A DNA stretch of 49,658 nt from Phellopilus nigrolimitatus (Eukaryota; Basidiomycota; Agaricomycetes; Hymenochaetales; Hymenochaetaceae). Positions 1-12,227 of this stretch are shown here, piece by piece (position 1 is the stretch's first letter; the number at the start of each line of letters is the position of its first letter). The stretch lies in NCBI GenBank assembly GCA_021029095.1, contig JAJOHG010000188.1:1-49658 (forward strand), in the 5' to 3' direction. The notes beneath the pieces are model-generated. The model made no database searches. It was not told the DNA's origin and saw nothing but the letters and a program-made list of their open reading frames with translations. Both the position numbers and the translations under genes were made by a program.

Positions 1-2652
1 GCGTGCTCATCGGCCAAAATATAAGGGCCACTCTTTCCGCTAATGGGTCTTGACGAAGGTGTCGACTTCTTTATATCAATGGAGCCATCGCGTTGTTTCC
101 ATGCATCTCGGGCTTCTGCAAGCCACAAGGTCAGCACATCAGCGCGAGAAATGCCAGGCGAGATCTCCCGCGAACGTTACGAGGCAGTCTTCGCCCTTAT
201 AATAGCGCTGCGATGTGCCGGGCGTCCGACTCCGACCGAAAGCCACGACGGGTCCGCGGAGCTGCATATGTACATGTACCTAGAGGCGGGAGCTAAGCTG
301 CGAGAAGTTAAGAACGTGCAGCCATGTGTGCAGACGGGGCCCGCTTCTTCTTTTATGCCTATGTGAGTCCGGGTGAAGATGAGCGGCCGCGCTATGTATT
401 CGTTGCATATATCACTGACTGAGCTTTCGACATTGGAATTAGACCAAGTATAGCGACGGCTGCGACGGAGGACGGCCTGCGCTGCGCGACGCTCGTCAAT
501 CCGCCTTCCGAGTCGGAGCGGGAGAGCCCTCAGAGTCAGAGGCAGAGGGCTTCGCCGGCCTGCGTAGCACCGGGTGCACGTAAGCCTCGAGCTCCTCGTC
601 TGCAGGCTGCGGTACTTACTCTGCACTTCGAAGATGTGAGGAAGGACCCGGCACCCGCCCGTTTCTGGATGCAAGGGCGCCTTATATAGCAGAAATCGCG
701 CAGGCTCCGTCCCCCTTCGAGGGCCAAGCTCGCGGGGACCCCGCACGCATCGCAGAAGGCAGAAGCGCCCCCGCTTAAACAGTTGCGCGGCCCCGTCGGT
801 TTGGCGCGCTGCAGACGCAGGCGACAAGAGCTTCAGCAGGCTTCGCGAGATAGCTAAAACGGCATCGGAAGGAAGCACTACGCAGAGGTCCCGCGCCACA
901 AAGGCGGAAAGGAATGGAAGGGCGTCTACTTCTCAGAAGCAGGAGCCTGCTCGGAAAGGCCGGGTAACTCGGGCTGTATGTACATCTATATGCTACGTAC
1001 TTTGCTTATGCCCTTTCTCTCCGCAGCGGAGCTTCAACCGACTGTTATGGGGGCGGACGGACGCGTACGGCGCTTTATTTGAGCCATTTGTGGCTGTGGG
1101 CTTCGAACATCGACCACATCGGATGGCATGCTCCCAACGACACCCATTTCTCATGAATGTTATCTTTATAGACGCACTTTCTTTTACATCCGACTTTGGC
1201 ACCCGGAGAAGCTCTCGATCTGGCGTGTCTTCCGCCGCTCGGCCGTCTGCGCTGCCGGTCTGCTGTCTTCTCGTGCCGGTCGCTATGCACTGGCGAGCTT
1301 ACGTGTCTGTTGGGCGTGCGGTTTCTCATGGAGTCCAGCTGTGCGACAGCACTTCGCTGGTCAATAGCTACAGAGTGCGGCGCCCTTACTGGAATGTCGC
1401 TGCAGCGTATGTGGCTCTCCTTCAGCAACTTAGCCTTCGAAAACAGCAATGCGAACACTCGCAGTTATAAGTGTACTCTGGTACGAGTACTTTGTTCTTA
1501 TGCTCTAGCAGATGATACCTCTAGTTTTCTATTGATGGAGTTGACCACTCACAGCTCCACTGAACCATCTTTTTAAGTGCTCGCTCCTCCGACATCACTC
1601 AGAAGGGTGACACGAGTCAATATGTGCATACCACGAATATTGCTCATAATGTCTTTTCTTTTCTTCGCCGATGTAAATTCCAAACGGTATGAAAACGCGG
1701 TGAATCCTCAGGAAACACTGATAACACGCCAGCGCTCTCGACACCTCCATCCCCGCTACCCGCACTATAGTCATCTATAACAGTCGCTCTGCGGCCTTTT
1801 CACTACATCGGGTTTCCGCGCTTCTTCTTCGACAGGCTCTTCCCGCCCCTATCATCGCGCCAGCAGCCGCACGCGACCGCGTGCTAAGCAGATCAGCAAG
1901 GCGCCCTGGCGTGCGTCCGCAGCTCGACGTCTATGCCCGGGCGGGCCCTCTTAATGATGAGGGCCGAGCTGCCAACGATGAAAGCCGGGGTTGTTGGCTA
2001 CGTCGGGCGGTGACGTAAGACGCAAGAAGACATTCTGCGCTGAGAAGACAAACGTATACCACGATCTGCCTCGCTACGACGTTCGGTCGTCCGGTCTTGG
2101 ACAGGGCGGTAGGACGCTCTGCTGAACAGAGATGGCATAGCTGTTGGATGAGTAGAAACCATTTACTCGATGTATTTCAGCAATACAAGCCTTCGGGAAA
2201 AATGTTGAGGTGTTTACCTTCGTTACCTTCATACCAGCCGGTAGGGGAAGCTTGGAAGAGAAACATCTTTTCCGGCGCTCACGGAGCACGGCGTCTTCCT
2301 CTCCAGCGTGCTTCGGGCCCGTCCACTCGCGGCGCATGGCGGGCCAGCTATTCTGCACGCCAGACAGCCGCCCACTTGAGCACGATCAAAAAACACAGCC
2401 CGTTTGCAAATATCGAAACCTACGTTCGACAACGTCAGTTACGCAAAATTATTCCAGAAATGCAGTAAATCTTGTCCTGTCTGTCTCTGAAGTACTCTCC
2501 ACGATAGTGATTTCTGTCCTACGAGGTTTCTGCCCCTTCTATCCGCAAGGCAGACACAGTTTCTGTGTATCATTACAAATACATGTATTTTGTTTCTCTT
2601 CCACTTACCCCAATTATGCTCTTGTCTGCTTCCACCGACAAGCCTCCCGTGC
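1..2652. other. Region without a recognisable gene
   Basis: I see no coding region I can support in this stretch. Reading frames of up to about 240 codons exist, in particular a minus-strand frame at 177-899, but they are rich in Arg, Ser and Cys, have no recognisable domain and show no matching splice pattern. The part from about 440 to 960 is GC-rich, which by itself favours long chance frames. The last few hundred bases lie downstream of the aldo-keto reductase pseudogene. Confidence 0.5.
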
Positions 2653-4387
2653 TCAGCAAAGCGTCTTGAACGTCGCGTCCAACGGCGGGCGTCCGTACAA
2701 GTTCTGCGTCACAGAAAAAGCCACATCAGATCTCACATGAACAACAAGAAAGAAAAAAAAGCAAGAAGAAAACTCGCCTCAGGCTCGGGAGCGTTCCCCA
2801 GGATCTTGTCGATGCGCTCCATGAGCGCCGGCGTCAGCTTCGGGAGGACCGCGAGCGCGCGCAGGTTGTCGAGCAGCTGCTCGGGCTTCGACGCGCCGAG
2901 GATGACCGTGCTCGTGCTCGGCTGCTTCGCGGCCCACGCGAGCGCGAGGTGCACGATTTTGCAACCCAGTTCTGTTTGTGCCCCCCTTTCTGTAAGCCTC
3001 TGGTCATTCCCCATGCGGAACGGGGAGCTGCGCACCCTTCTCCGCGAGCTCGCTCAGCTGGTCGACCTTGGCGAACTGCTTTCGGCCCTCTTCCTCGCTA
3101 AAGTTGTCAATTATGCCCTTGAAGACGTCTTGGTACGCGTCGAAGCGCGAGTTCGGGGGGACCTTGCCGCCGTTTTACTGTGGAAAATAGATGCCTGAAT
3201 ATTCTCTTCTATGTTAAAAACGAAAGACAAACCTTCCCTGTAAGCAGGCCTCCAGCGAGCGGAGAGAAGACCGTCGTGCCAAGGCCGTACTTCGCGTACA
3301 GAGGACTAAACGCGGACTAAGTTACATGGCATGCGGTGAGAGCACGCGGTACTCACGCAAACTCGCCCTCGGGACGAACATGCTATCGAGTGACTATCAA
3401 ATCGTGTCGCTCTCCTCAAAGGAGGTAGGCAGCACAGACTCACTTGTGCTGGCATTGCTCCGCGATGGGCGCAATCAGACCGAACTTGTCCGCGACATCT
3501 AGCATTTTGTAAATACTCGGTTGCTCCGTCGCGCGCAAAGGGCTAGACTTACGATGCGCCTCTTCGATCTCCCACGCAGACCACTCAGACGTTGCCCAGT
3601 AGAACGTCTAGATCGGCGTAGTACTAGTAAGGAGTCCGTTCTTGCGAGGGGTGGAGAATGCCTACGTACCCAACCTTTGTTAGTTGAATGCGCGGACCGT
3701 CTCTTCGATGGGAACTTGAAGACACAAATTTAGGCCTCTGAGAATCAACAAGATGAGTGTGCAAACCAGTTTTATCGGGGCGGTGCGCGAAGATGACGTC
3801 GACGTAGTCCATTCGCAGACGATCGAGCGACTCTTGCGTCCCCTCGATGATACTTTCAAGACGAAGGTGGATGTAAATAGTCGAGGCCTTGACGAATTTC
3901 GAGAGATCGGAAAAACGCACTGCTTGCGCGACAGCCCGCCGTCCGTTCGGGCTGTTTCCCGTCCCCCAGAAGAGCTTCGTCGTGACGATGATCTCGGAGC
4001 GGCGCAGGCCGAGCTCCTTGAAGACTCGCCCCATCTCGCGTTCAGACTGGCCTGAGGCGTACTCTTCGGCGATGTCGAACATGTTGATTCCATTTTCGAA
4101 AACTGTTCGTATACTATCCTGCATAAGAGGCAGAACAAATATTTGAGATCCAGATGGCACAGAAAGATAGTGAGCAGTCTATGATGCACCTTGACTGGGT
4201 CGCCCTTCACAGTCCTGCCCAAAGTGAGCCCTGTCGGCGACAAATCACATTTACCTTCCATACAAATTTCCGTTCAGACGAAGACATTTCACTCACATCC
4301 GCCGAGGGAAAAGACAGGGACGCGCAGGCCGCTGGGACCGAGGCGGCGGAAGGGCATGCCTTTGTCTTCGTAGTCCAAGGCGCTCAT
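2653..4387 (-). pseudogene. Decayed aldo-keto reductase (Kv-beta-like) copy
   Basis: This is a broken paralogue of the intact aldo-keto reductase at 12958-14761. Its pieces align exon by exon: an N-terminus with the [17 protein letters not shown] block, then the [43 protein letters not shown] and KYGLGTTVFSPLAGG blocks, an AHLALAWAAK block, and a terminal exon ending near 2653. Intron positions are kept, so it arose by DNA duplication and not by retroposition. Damage is visible. One extra base near 3935-3945 shifts the frame after TKLFWG. A loss of about 8 bases creates a stop at 3680-3682. A Tyr codon of the intact gene is TAA at 3175-3177. The last intron would need a GC donor. It may still be transcribed, but it cannot encode a full reductase. 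Sequencing error could explain one lesion but hardly all of them. Confidence 0.85.
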
Positions 4388-4732
4388 AGCCACATTATCA
4401 ATTAATTCAGATGCTGTTTAGTCGGCTGGTGGTGGTGGGGGGGGAGAGTGAAGTGAAAACTCGGGACGCTCGAGACGAGGCAGACTTTACATCTCTCGAG
4501 CTCGGAAGGTCGGGAATGGCGACGTACGCTATTATGGGGCGCCCTCGTAGGTGTGAGGTCGGTGCTGGCCCCGACGTCACGAATGAGGAATGAGGACCGC
4601 TCAGTGCTTACTAAGCAGAGCGGTCGGCAAACGCGCTGGTGGCGCATCGTCAGCTGTTTGCTAAGCGAGGTCACGTGGAGACAGGCCCCTACACTCCGAG
4701 CTCTCTGGGTCTCTCGCCTCCAATTCACCGCG
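4388..4732. other. Intergenic spacer between divergent pseudogene and NIF3-like gene
   Basis: About 345 bases separate the start of the pseudogene (minus strand) from the start of the NIF3-like gene (plus strand). The segment presumably holds the NIF3-like promoter. I see no clear TATA box, and I could not identify any other element. Confidence 0.4.
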
Positions 4733-5957
4733 ATGTCCTTCGTGAAATCGGTATGCGCCGCCATGCAGCGCATCGCGCCCCTCCGGCTCGCGGAGTCCTG
4801 GGATAATGTGCGTGTTCTCAGCGAGGGGAGTTACGCGCGCGCGCGCGCGAGCTCGAGCTCCGGCGTGTTTCGATCTGATCATCTGCTGAACAGGTCGGGC
4901 TTTTGCTAGGTTAGATACGACCTGCGCCTCATGAGCACACGAGTACGACGAGGCTGATATGACTCCCTCGCCGATGAAGAGGCCCCCGTCCCGAATCCGG
5001 GCAAAAAAGTCCTGCTGACGATCGAGTGCGTGCTCCTCTCCTCCTCTCGCCGATTAATACTTTCTTCAACTCATTCTGAGCACACACGACGCCGCGCAGC
5101 CTCACGCCGGCCGTCGCGAACGAGGCCATCGCCGCGCGCGCCGGCGTGCTCATCGCGTACCACCCGCCCATCTTCCGCGCGCTGCGCGCGCTCACGCTCG
5201 GCGACCCGCTGCAGGCATCCCTCCTGCGCCTCGCGCACGCGGGCGTCAGCGTGTACGCGCCGCACACCGCGCTCGACGCCGTCGTGGGCGGCGTGAACGA
5301 CTGGCTCGCGCGCGCGTTTGGCCCCGGGGGCGCCGTGCGCTGCCTCCAGGAGAAGGAGGAGGAGCCGGGCGCGGGCGCCGGCAGGCTGCTCACGCTCCCC
5401 GGCCCCGGCCTCCCCATCGCCGACGTCGTCACTCGCGTCAAGCGGCACCTCGGGCTGACAGGCCAAGGTATCGTTATTTCTTTCGTTGTCTCGGCGGACT
5501 CGTCGCCCATTTCGTTTTAATTTATTTCCTTCCAGTCCAGCTCGCCACGCCGTACACCGGCGACCGGAACGTGCAGACCGTCGCCATCTGCGCGGGCTCC
5601 GGCGGCTCCATGCTCGCAGGTGTCGACGCCGACCTCTACTTCACCGGCGAGATGTCCCACGTGCGTGCTCTCCTCGGTATCTCGAACTACCGTGCACTGA
5701 TATGCGCCCGCACAGCACGAGGTCCTCGCCGCCCGGGCGATGAACCGCTACGTGCTCCTCTGTACGCACATTCTCTCCCGCATACACCGTCTTTCGTTTC
5801 TGAAATCGTTTGGGCAGGCGGGCACACGAACACCGAGCGCGGATACCTCCCCGTGCTGAAGGCGAAGCTCCTAGACACTCAGGGAGAGGACCCGGCGCTG
5901 TCGGGCATGGACGTCCAAGTCAGCGAAGCGGACAGACACCCTCTCGTGGGCCTCTGA
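4733..5957 (+). CDS. NIF3-like protein (NIF3/DUF34 family)
   Basis: Seven exons join in frame to 271 residues: 4733-4807, 4894-4909, 4980-5025, 5100-5467, 5536-5660, 5716-5761 and 5818-5957. The family is widespread and binds two metal ions; its biochemical role is unsettled, and the name GTP cyclohydrolase 1 type 2 homologue is only historical. Family marks seen are the SWDNVGLLLEAP start, AYHPPIFRAL (metal-binding His), APHTALDAV (Asp), TPYTGDRNVQ, AVCAGSGGS-like and FTGEMSH, and CGHTNTERGYL near the C-terminus (His and Glu ligands). The length fits fungal members. Exon 2 has only 16 bases, and intron 1 contains a short CG dinucleotide run at 4833-4850. The gene converges on coatomer beta with 116 bases between stop codons. 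Confidence 0.92.
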
Positions 5958-6073
5958 GATTTCTTTTGGGGGGAGGTCCAACCAACACAAAGAATTGAAA
6001 TATCTACATTTGCAAATAACTAAACAACAAAACATAAAACGTGTAGAGAAACAGTTCGGCATCGCGAGAAAAC

Positions 6074-9000
6074 CTACAGCGGCACCGGCGACCTGTTCTC
6101 TTTTTGCGCTGGGTGGTAGGGAGGAGGCGGAAAAGGAGGGGAGGGAGGCAGCTCGCATCATCTCATCTACCTTACGAGCGAAGTGCGCGGAGTCTCACCT
6201 AGCGTGATGCGGTCGCCGAGCGACAGCGCGATGCCCTGCGTCTTGCTGCGGATGCGCACGTGCCCCGCGATCGCGCCCGCGTCCGTCTGCTCGATGCTCA
6301 GGTTCGCGAGCGCATCCTCGCCGAACAGGCTGCGCGCGTACAGGTTCGCGCTCAGGAACGCGCACGCGCCCGACAGCGCGCCCTCCGGCGTCAGACACGC
6401 CATGTTCGTCGAGGCCATGATGTGCGAGAGGTACGCGCGCAGGTCGCTGGGGCATCGAATCAATAAATTAAATAAATAAATAAGAAGTCGTCGTGTCGGG
6501 CGGGACGTACGTGATCGACGTGGTGACGTTCACGCGGTTTTCCCACTCGAACTCGGTCCACATGCTGCGGAACTGCGCCTCGTTGCAGTACGCGGGCTTG
6601 ATGTAGTCCATAATGTCGATGTGGATGTCGTTCAGCACGACGCACGACTCCGTCAAGCCCGCGCCCTCCCACAGGATGTTCCCGAAGATGACGCCGGTCT
6701 CTGTCGAGGACACCTGCGAACACAAATAAAAAAACCTGAGAAAGACGCCGGCGGACTAGAGAGAAAAAGCGGACCTTGATCGTCGCCTTGATACTGAGGA
6801 AGCTGTGCGGAGCGAGCGTGTGCACCGTTGGCCGCTCGACGAGCTTCAAGTCGCCCAGCGTTGCAAAGTCCAAGCAGAGATTTTGGAGTGTGTCGGCGGT
6901 TTGGTTGACCAGCAGCACATCTACGACGAATTTAAGCTGTGCGCCGGACAAACTCCAGAGAAAGGAGGAAAGAAAGACGGACCGAGAAGAATGTCAAAGC
7001 CGGCCACCTTGACATAGGCCTCGGCGTACACGGCGTCCGAGAAGCCTTTCAGTCGGGGATGCTCAGTGAACACATACTTGAACAAGTTCAGAGTGACGTA
7101 CCTGTCAGTTGAGAGATCCTGCTCAAGCTCGAGATAAAGTCCTCTTGGACCTCGCCTGCTCCAGTCGCTCGTCCGACGTCCGCGTCGTACTGGTAAACGA
7201 AGGGAAATAAGCCGATGAGAGCAGTCAGCAATAGAAAAAGAAGGTCACTGACGTCGATGACATCGTCTGCTGCCTTCTTCGAGAATTGACGGAAAGTAAG
7301 CAGGTCGTCCACCTGCACGATGTTCGCCTTCGTCTCCTTCTCCTTTTTCTCAGCCGCTTTTTTCTGCGATACGTCAAAAGCATGAGCACAAGCGGCGCGC
7401 ACAGAACAAGACGCGTCCCGCCTTACCTCCTGCGCGTGTATCATCTTGCTGTACGCAGCCTTCGTGTCCTTCAGGAACACCTCCTCGGCGGCCGCCTTGA
7501 TCTGCAGCTCGCTCAGCGTCTGCAGGCAGTTCATGATGCGCTCCTGCGAGTCCTCGTCGATCGGGATCGTCACGAACTTGGACTGCCCGACGCGGATGAC
7601 CGAGGCCATGATCAACATCGCCTAGACGTCAAATGAAATGAAAAAAAATAGCACCCGTCAGCGCAAAATGCCTGGAGTAGTCAGAGGACAAATACGTACC
7701 TCGGCGCGCAGAGCGTTGGACGCTTGGACGTCCGAGGAGACGTCCGAGAAGCGCAGGACCAGCTTAGCAAGCGTCGCAGCGAGCACGGACCCGGTGTAGA
7801 AGTCTCCCTGCAGAATAAGCGCTAAACAGGGAGGAAAGAAAAAGGGTTGAGTATTACTACCCTCTCCCAACAAGCATAAACTTACTTCGCAAGGGAGGCT
7901 TCGCAGCCGCCTTGACCGCATCTAAGCGCGCCGTCGACGTGCTCGTGTATGCCGACTCCGTCGCATACGTCCCGTCCGCAAGCACACGGGGCTTTCCAGA
8001 GCCCGACGCAGCGGCGCCCTTAGCCTCGTCCTCCCTCTTCTCCTCCTCCTCGCCGCCCGCCTCGTCGAGCAGGCGCTGCTCGGATGCGAGGATGGGGATC
8101 TCGCCGAGTACGGTGCGCAGCGCCTGGAAGGCGGCCTGGATCGCAGGCGGCGCGTCGCAGTACTCGCCGACGATCCAGAGTGCGCCGCGGAAGACCTTGC
8201 CGGACTTGATGTCCCCGAACGTCTGCACAAGCTTCTCGGTGATCGTCGGCCGGAGGTCGGGGAACTTCTCGACGACCTCGCTGAGCAGATCATTTCAGTA
8301 TGTTGATAGTGTGAAGAGAAAAGGTAAAGGAAGATGTACCGGACGAAGGCGATGACATCTACGGCAGCAGGGTTGTTTGACTCGCCCAGGAATTCCATGA
8401 GCGCATGCACGACGCTGGCAGCAACTTCCGAAAATTTGACGGCACAAACATGGATGGACTGGATGAGCAGCTGGCGGTAGTCCGAGATCTATAGATTACA
8501 ATTAGAACAAAAATGCCGAAACGTTTATATGAAGCTGCTTGACCTTCTCGTAGTCCTCGGTCATCGTGCGTTGCAGCTGCTTCTTAAGAAACAGCACAAC
8601 CTCTTCGACGTTCCTGCTCGTGACCATTGCTAAGCCGATTTTGATTGCTTTTCGCCGTACTTCCAGGTCGGGACTTCAAACAGGACCGTCAGCGCGGAAG
8701 CAATCGAGACATTAAAAAAAAAAGTAAATACCTCGATAATATGCGCAGAATGTCCATGACGAGAGAGTCCATGACGTGCTCGTGCTTTTGCCGGAGTACC
8801 TCAAGTCTGTCGAGGACGATGAGCTTTACGTTGTTGTCTGATTCCTTGGCGGCAAGCTCGATGAAACAGGAAGTAGCAGCTGTTTCGTGGTCAATTAATT
8901 AGGCCTAATTTCTACAATCCTAATCCTCACCTTTAACAGCCGCGGGATTTTGGGTCAAGCTGGTGAGCGTAGTAGCCGCCTCGTACTTGACAGAATGTGA

Positions 9001-9934
9001 CGATGCGGTGAGGAGTTCAAAGATGCAGCGGATGTACCGCGCGCGGTGCGCAGATTCTGTCTTGCAATCGAGGCGGATGACCTCGATGATGCTGAGCTGG
9101 AGCTGCTCGTCGAAGCCGGGGATCTGGTCGTACACGCCGAGCACGTACTCGACCGCGCGCGGCATCGCGCAGTTCGCGAGGAAGACGAACGCGTTGCGCT
9201 TGCACGTCGCGTCGCTCTCCGCGGCGAGGAACGTCTGGATGAGCTCGGGCGCATCGGGGATGAGGTGCTCGAACTCCCGGTAGATCGTGTACACCGCGAA
9301 GACGGCGTTCTTGCGCACGTACGAGTGCCGGTGCTCAAGGCACGAGCGACACGTCGGGATGAGCGGCTCGAGCAGTTCGGCGTCCTTTGAGATCTTTTGC
9401 AGAAAGCGTAGCGTCGCGCCGCGGATATATTCGTTGGGGTGTTGCTAGCGCGGAGGTTAGCTCTGGCCGAGGAGGGGAGATATGCTTCACTCACAAGATC
9501 ATTTCGAATGGCGTTGCTGCAGAATTTGTTCAATAATTATTGAATTGACACACAGATACGTCTGCTGCGCACCAGACTAGGATCATCTCCTGTTTCAGTT
9601 TCCCGTTCTCGTCGTACTTCGGGCAGACCTCCCAATAGAAATGCAGCAACTTCTTGAGTTGCTTATTCCGCGACGGCAGCACATATTGGATGATGGGCAT
9701 GAGGAGCTGGGGCTACGCGCGTTTAAATTTGAATTTAGTCCCAAAACATGAGCGACTCGACATCGAGCGCACCTGCGAGTTCCCGTTTATCGTGGACACG
9801 ATGATCCTGCGGAGCGTGTCGACCTTGACCTCGTCGGAGCCCTTCTCGAGCGCGGACCGCAGCTCCTGAAGCGTCGGTGTCTCGGAGCTGTCCTCGAACA
9901 CGACAGTATAGCATGTCGCGTCTGCTGAGGACAT
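6074..9934 (-). CDS. SEC26: Coatomer subunit beta (COPI, Sec26-type)
   Basis: Seventeen exons give an unbroken 954-residue protein, the usual size for beta-COP: 9773-9934, 9573-9706, 9495-9516, 8931-9443, 8732-8879, 8544-8673, 8340-8488, 7886-8280, 7700-7821, 7427-7621, 7253-7363, 7102-7190, 6983-7045, 6775-6920, 6511-6713, 6199-6446 and 6074-6108. Beta-COP is a core subunit of the COPI coat, which carries retrograde Golgi-to-ER and intra-Golgi traffic. The first half is the adaptin-like helical repeat region ([41 protein letters not shown]). A charged linker near residues 490-530 follows. The C-terminal appendage carries [58 protein letters not shown] and [11 protein letters not shown]. Exon 3 is a 22-base microexon. 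The last exon adds a short [11 protein letters not shown] tail. Start chosen at 9934, the first ATG before the conserved region. Confidence 0.95.
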
Positions 9935-10318
9935 TGTTGCGGGCGACAAAGGTGAGGAGAAGACGAGAGGAGATGTGGAGGACGTGCCAGACGACGAGCA
10001 AGCTATTACTTGGACTTTCACGACGACGCGTGCTGCCACGAAGTCCCTCGGTATTTGCCGGACAGCAATCTTGCCCTCCGGCTCAGTTCATGTTGGCTGC
10101 TCCTTGCGTCCGACATTCGACTCGTCGGCTTGGCCTCATCAAGGTTCTTTATTTTCATCTTTTATTGGGTGTGTAACTAGACTTGGAAATCGTCCTGGAC
10201 ATTTGCTATTTATATCCATCCAAGTTTTGGCGTAAGTGCATATATCCATCTCGCAGACCGTTGCTGAACGCCCGACAAAAAAATCTCATTTTGGCACGAC
10301 ATCTTCATTTAGTTCACT
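9935..10318. promoter_or_regulatory. Divergent intergenic region (coatomer beta / dsRBD protein)
   Basis: These 384 bases lie between two divergently transcribed genes, so they should contain both promoters. The region is AT-rich next to the plus-strand gene. I could not assign a specific element to either start. Confidence 0.4.
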
Positions 10319-11162
10319 ATGCTCCCAAGACTAAGCCAAGACCTGCCCACCTTTCCTGGACCGATTTTAGACGAAGCATATCTCAAGGAAAAATATCCAA
10401 ACTTAATCGACTCGAATTCTGGAGTTGGACCGGACTGGAAGAAAAATCCTAAATCCGCGTTAGCAAATTTCATGATGCATAGGCTACTCGAGGGTGCGCC
10501 GGAGTACCGAGTACAAAGTGGATTGCTGTACGGCAAGAGAATAATGCGGTGTGCTCAATCTGTTTATTTCATACCAAGTACCTACCAGGTCCTAATATAT
10601 TACACGCAGAGCAGAGGTCGCGGTGATGGAGGATGTGGTCAGCGTGGGTGACGCAGACAACAAGAGAAAGGCGGAAATAATAGCTGCATCAGCGGCTCTT
10701 CATAGGATACTATCAAGAGGGCTGGCTCGTCTTTCGGTCTATCTGTTTGTTTATTTTCTGCATTTCACCATTTTCTCAGGGGAAAGGCCGCCCGCTGCAG
10801 GAGCGCCTGCTGAAGCACAAGCAGAGGTCGAACTCTCTGATGGGGCCAAGGTTGGGTATGAACGAGCAAGGCAGTTTATGGATTATTATTGTCACCGGTT
10901 CGAATTTGGACAACCCTCCGTCGACTTCGACGAGAAACATGGCCAACAGTCAGACTGGGAAGCCATCTTGACAGTCGGGAGTAGGCGAATCGGTATTGGA
11001 ATAGCAAAGGTGAAAGATGATGCTTTACGAAATTGTTACTTGGACGTCGTCCAGTATCTGGAGAAATGCGACTCCCAGCTGTGGAAGGACTTTGTCGCAA
11101 AGGAAAGCATCGATCAGTTTCTCCAACTTCCTCAAGGCTTTATCTCAACACTGTTCAGGTAG
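10319..11162 (+). CDS. Protein with two dsRNA-binding domains, DExH-helicase N-terminus-like
   Basis: Three exons (10319-10548, 10610-10728, 10780-11162) encode 243 residues. The first dsRBD-like segment, about residues 42-110, has NPKSALANFMMHRL, EYRVQSG, and VGDADNKRKAEIIAASAALHRIL, which is the typical alpha-beta-beta-beta-alpha order. A second one, about residues 140-220, has ARQFMDYYCHRF, DWEAILTVGSRRIG and a final helix with ALRNCYLDVVQYLEKCD. Tandem dsRBDs of this kind stand at the N-terminus of some large DExH RNA helicases in basidiomycetes, but here the frame stops at 11160 and no helicase motif follows. It is either a stand-alone dsRNA-binding protein or a truncated helicase gene. 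Intron 2 (10729-10779, 51 bases, T-rich) has no stop in frame, so retention would still give a protein with 17 extra residues. Confidence 0.75.
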
Positions 11163-11396
11163 AAGGCTAATTGTACTTTTCGTCCTTCACTCTACTTTTT
11201 TTCCCTTTTTACTCTGCCAGAAGTAGCAGGAATTCCAGAGTTTCCACGTTAATTCAATGAGATCTTTTGCCTTCATTCCGTAATAACAGTCATTTGATAC
11301 ATATTAGTCGAAGATTGCAATATCGGATATAGAGAAATAGAAGGACTCCACAATATCTGACACCTGTTGTACACTTTCGCCGTATGCCCATAACAT

Positions 11397-12227
11397 TCAT
11401 CCGTAAAATGTTCCATCGAGGAGGTAAAGCACACCATTCATCGCCTGTGCAGAACACGGACGTCAAACAGTTTAACCTAACTCAAATATAAGATAACGAA
11501 GAGCGCACCTCTGTCCTGCTTGCAATGGTGATATTATCATTCAGCACGATACGCGCCCACTCGGGCTTTTCGCTGTCACTCTCGACCTCCCCGTGCACCT
11601 CCGATTCCGGCGAGCTAACGGTGATGACAATGCCTTCGAGGAGCGCCTCGAACTGCGAGGTGGGCGAAAGGCGGATAGGGTGTTGCTGAGCGGCTAATGC
11701 GTTAGTCGAAGAGCTAGCAGAAAGGGGTAGATTAGACGCACGGGAACGATGTGTGCGCTGACCCAGCGCTCGCAGTTCTCTCGCGAGCGCTCGTCGAACT
11801 CCTTTTCCGATATAATCGTCCCGTCTTCTACGGGTGCAGGACCCTGATTTCTACAAACCGACTCGTAAATTCTCGATCTTAACTAATGATTTGTCGCCAC
11901 TCACGGCTTGCGCGCGAGCGCCATGACGGCCTTGTTCGTCGGCGCGAACACGGTGAGGCGTGCGTCCGGCCTCTTGAACAGCTCGCCCACATGCGTGTCG
12001 CGTGCATACGAATAGAATATCGACGCCGCGCTCTGCACGGTGAGGATGTCGGAGAGCATGAGGCCCGGATCGGCCCTAAAGTCGGCGTCTACTGCTGAAT
12101 CCATTCCGCAAGATGCACAGGTGCCGAGAATAAGCTGATCGGGCGTCTGAGGAAAGAATCGATCGTCTTGAGCGGATGCGAAGCTTGTTAGAAGAAACGA
12201 AAGGAGGAAAGAGTTGAGGAGGCGCAT
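11397..12227 (-). CDS. Secreted fasciclin (FAS1) domain protein
   Basis: Four exons (11905-12227, 11742-11850, 11509-11685, 11397-11444) make 218 residues. Residues 1-19 form a signal peptide (MRLLNSFLLSFLLTSFASA). One FAS1 domain follows: LSDILTVQSAASIFYSYAR, then the H1-type motif LTVFAPTNKAVMAL, then ERWVSAHIVP, and finally the short H2-like end AMNGVLYLLDG before the stop. FAS1 domains mediate adhesion at cell surfaces or in the wall; in fungi many such single-domain proteins are secreted. I see no GPI signal and no transmembrane segment beyond the signal peptide. A short Cys-containing stretch (CASCG) after the signal peptide could form a disulfide. The start is the only ATG in front of the signal peptide. 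The gene converges on the dsRBD gene with 234 bases between stops. Confidence 0.88.

Noticed and set aside
177..899. Minus-strand open frame of 240 codons
   Set aside because: No domain, odd composition (Arg, Ser, Cys), GC-rich background that favours chance frames, and no supporting splice sites or neighbours.
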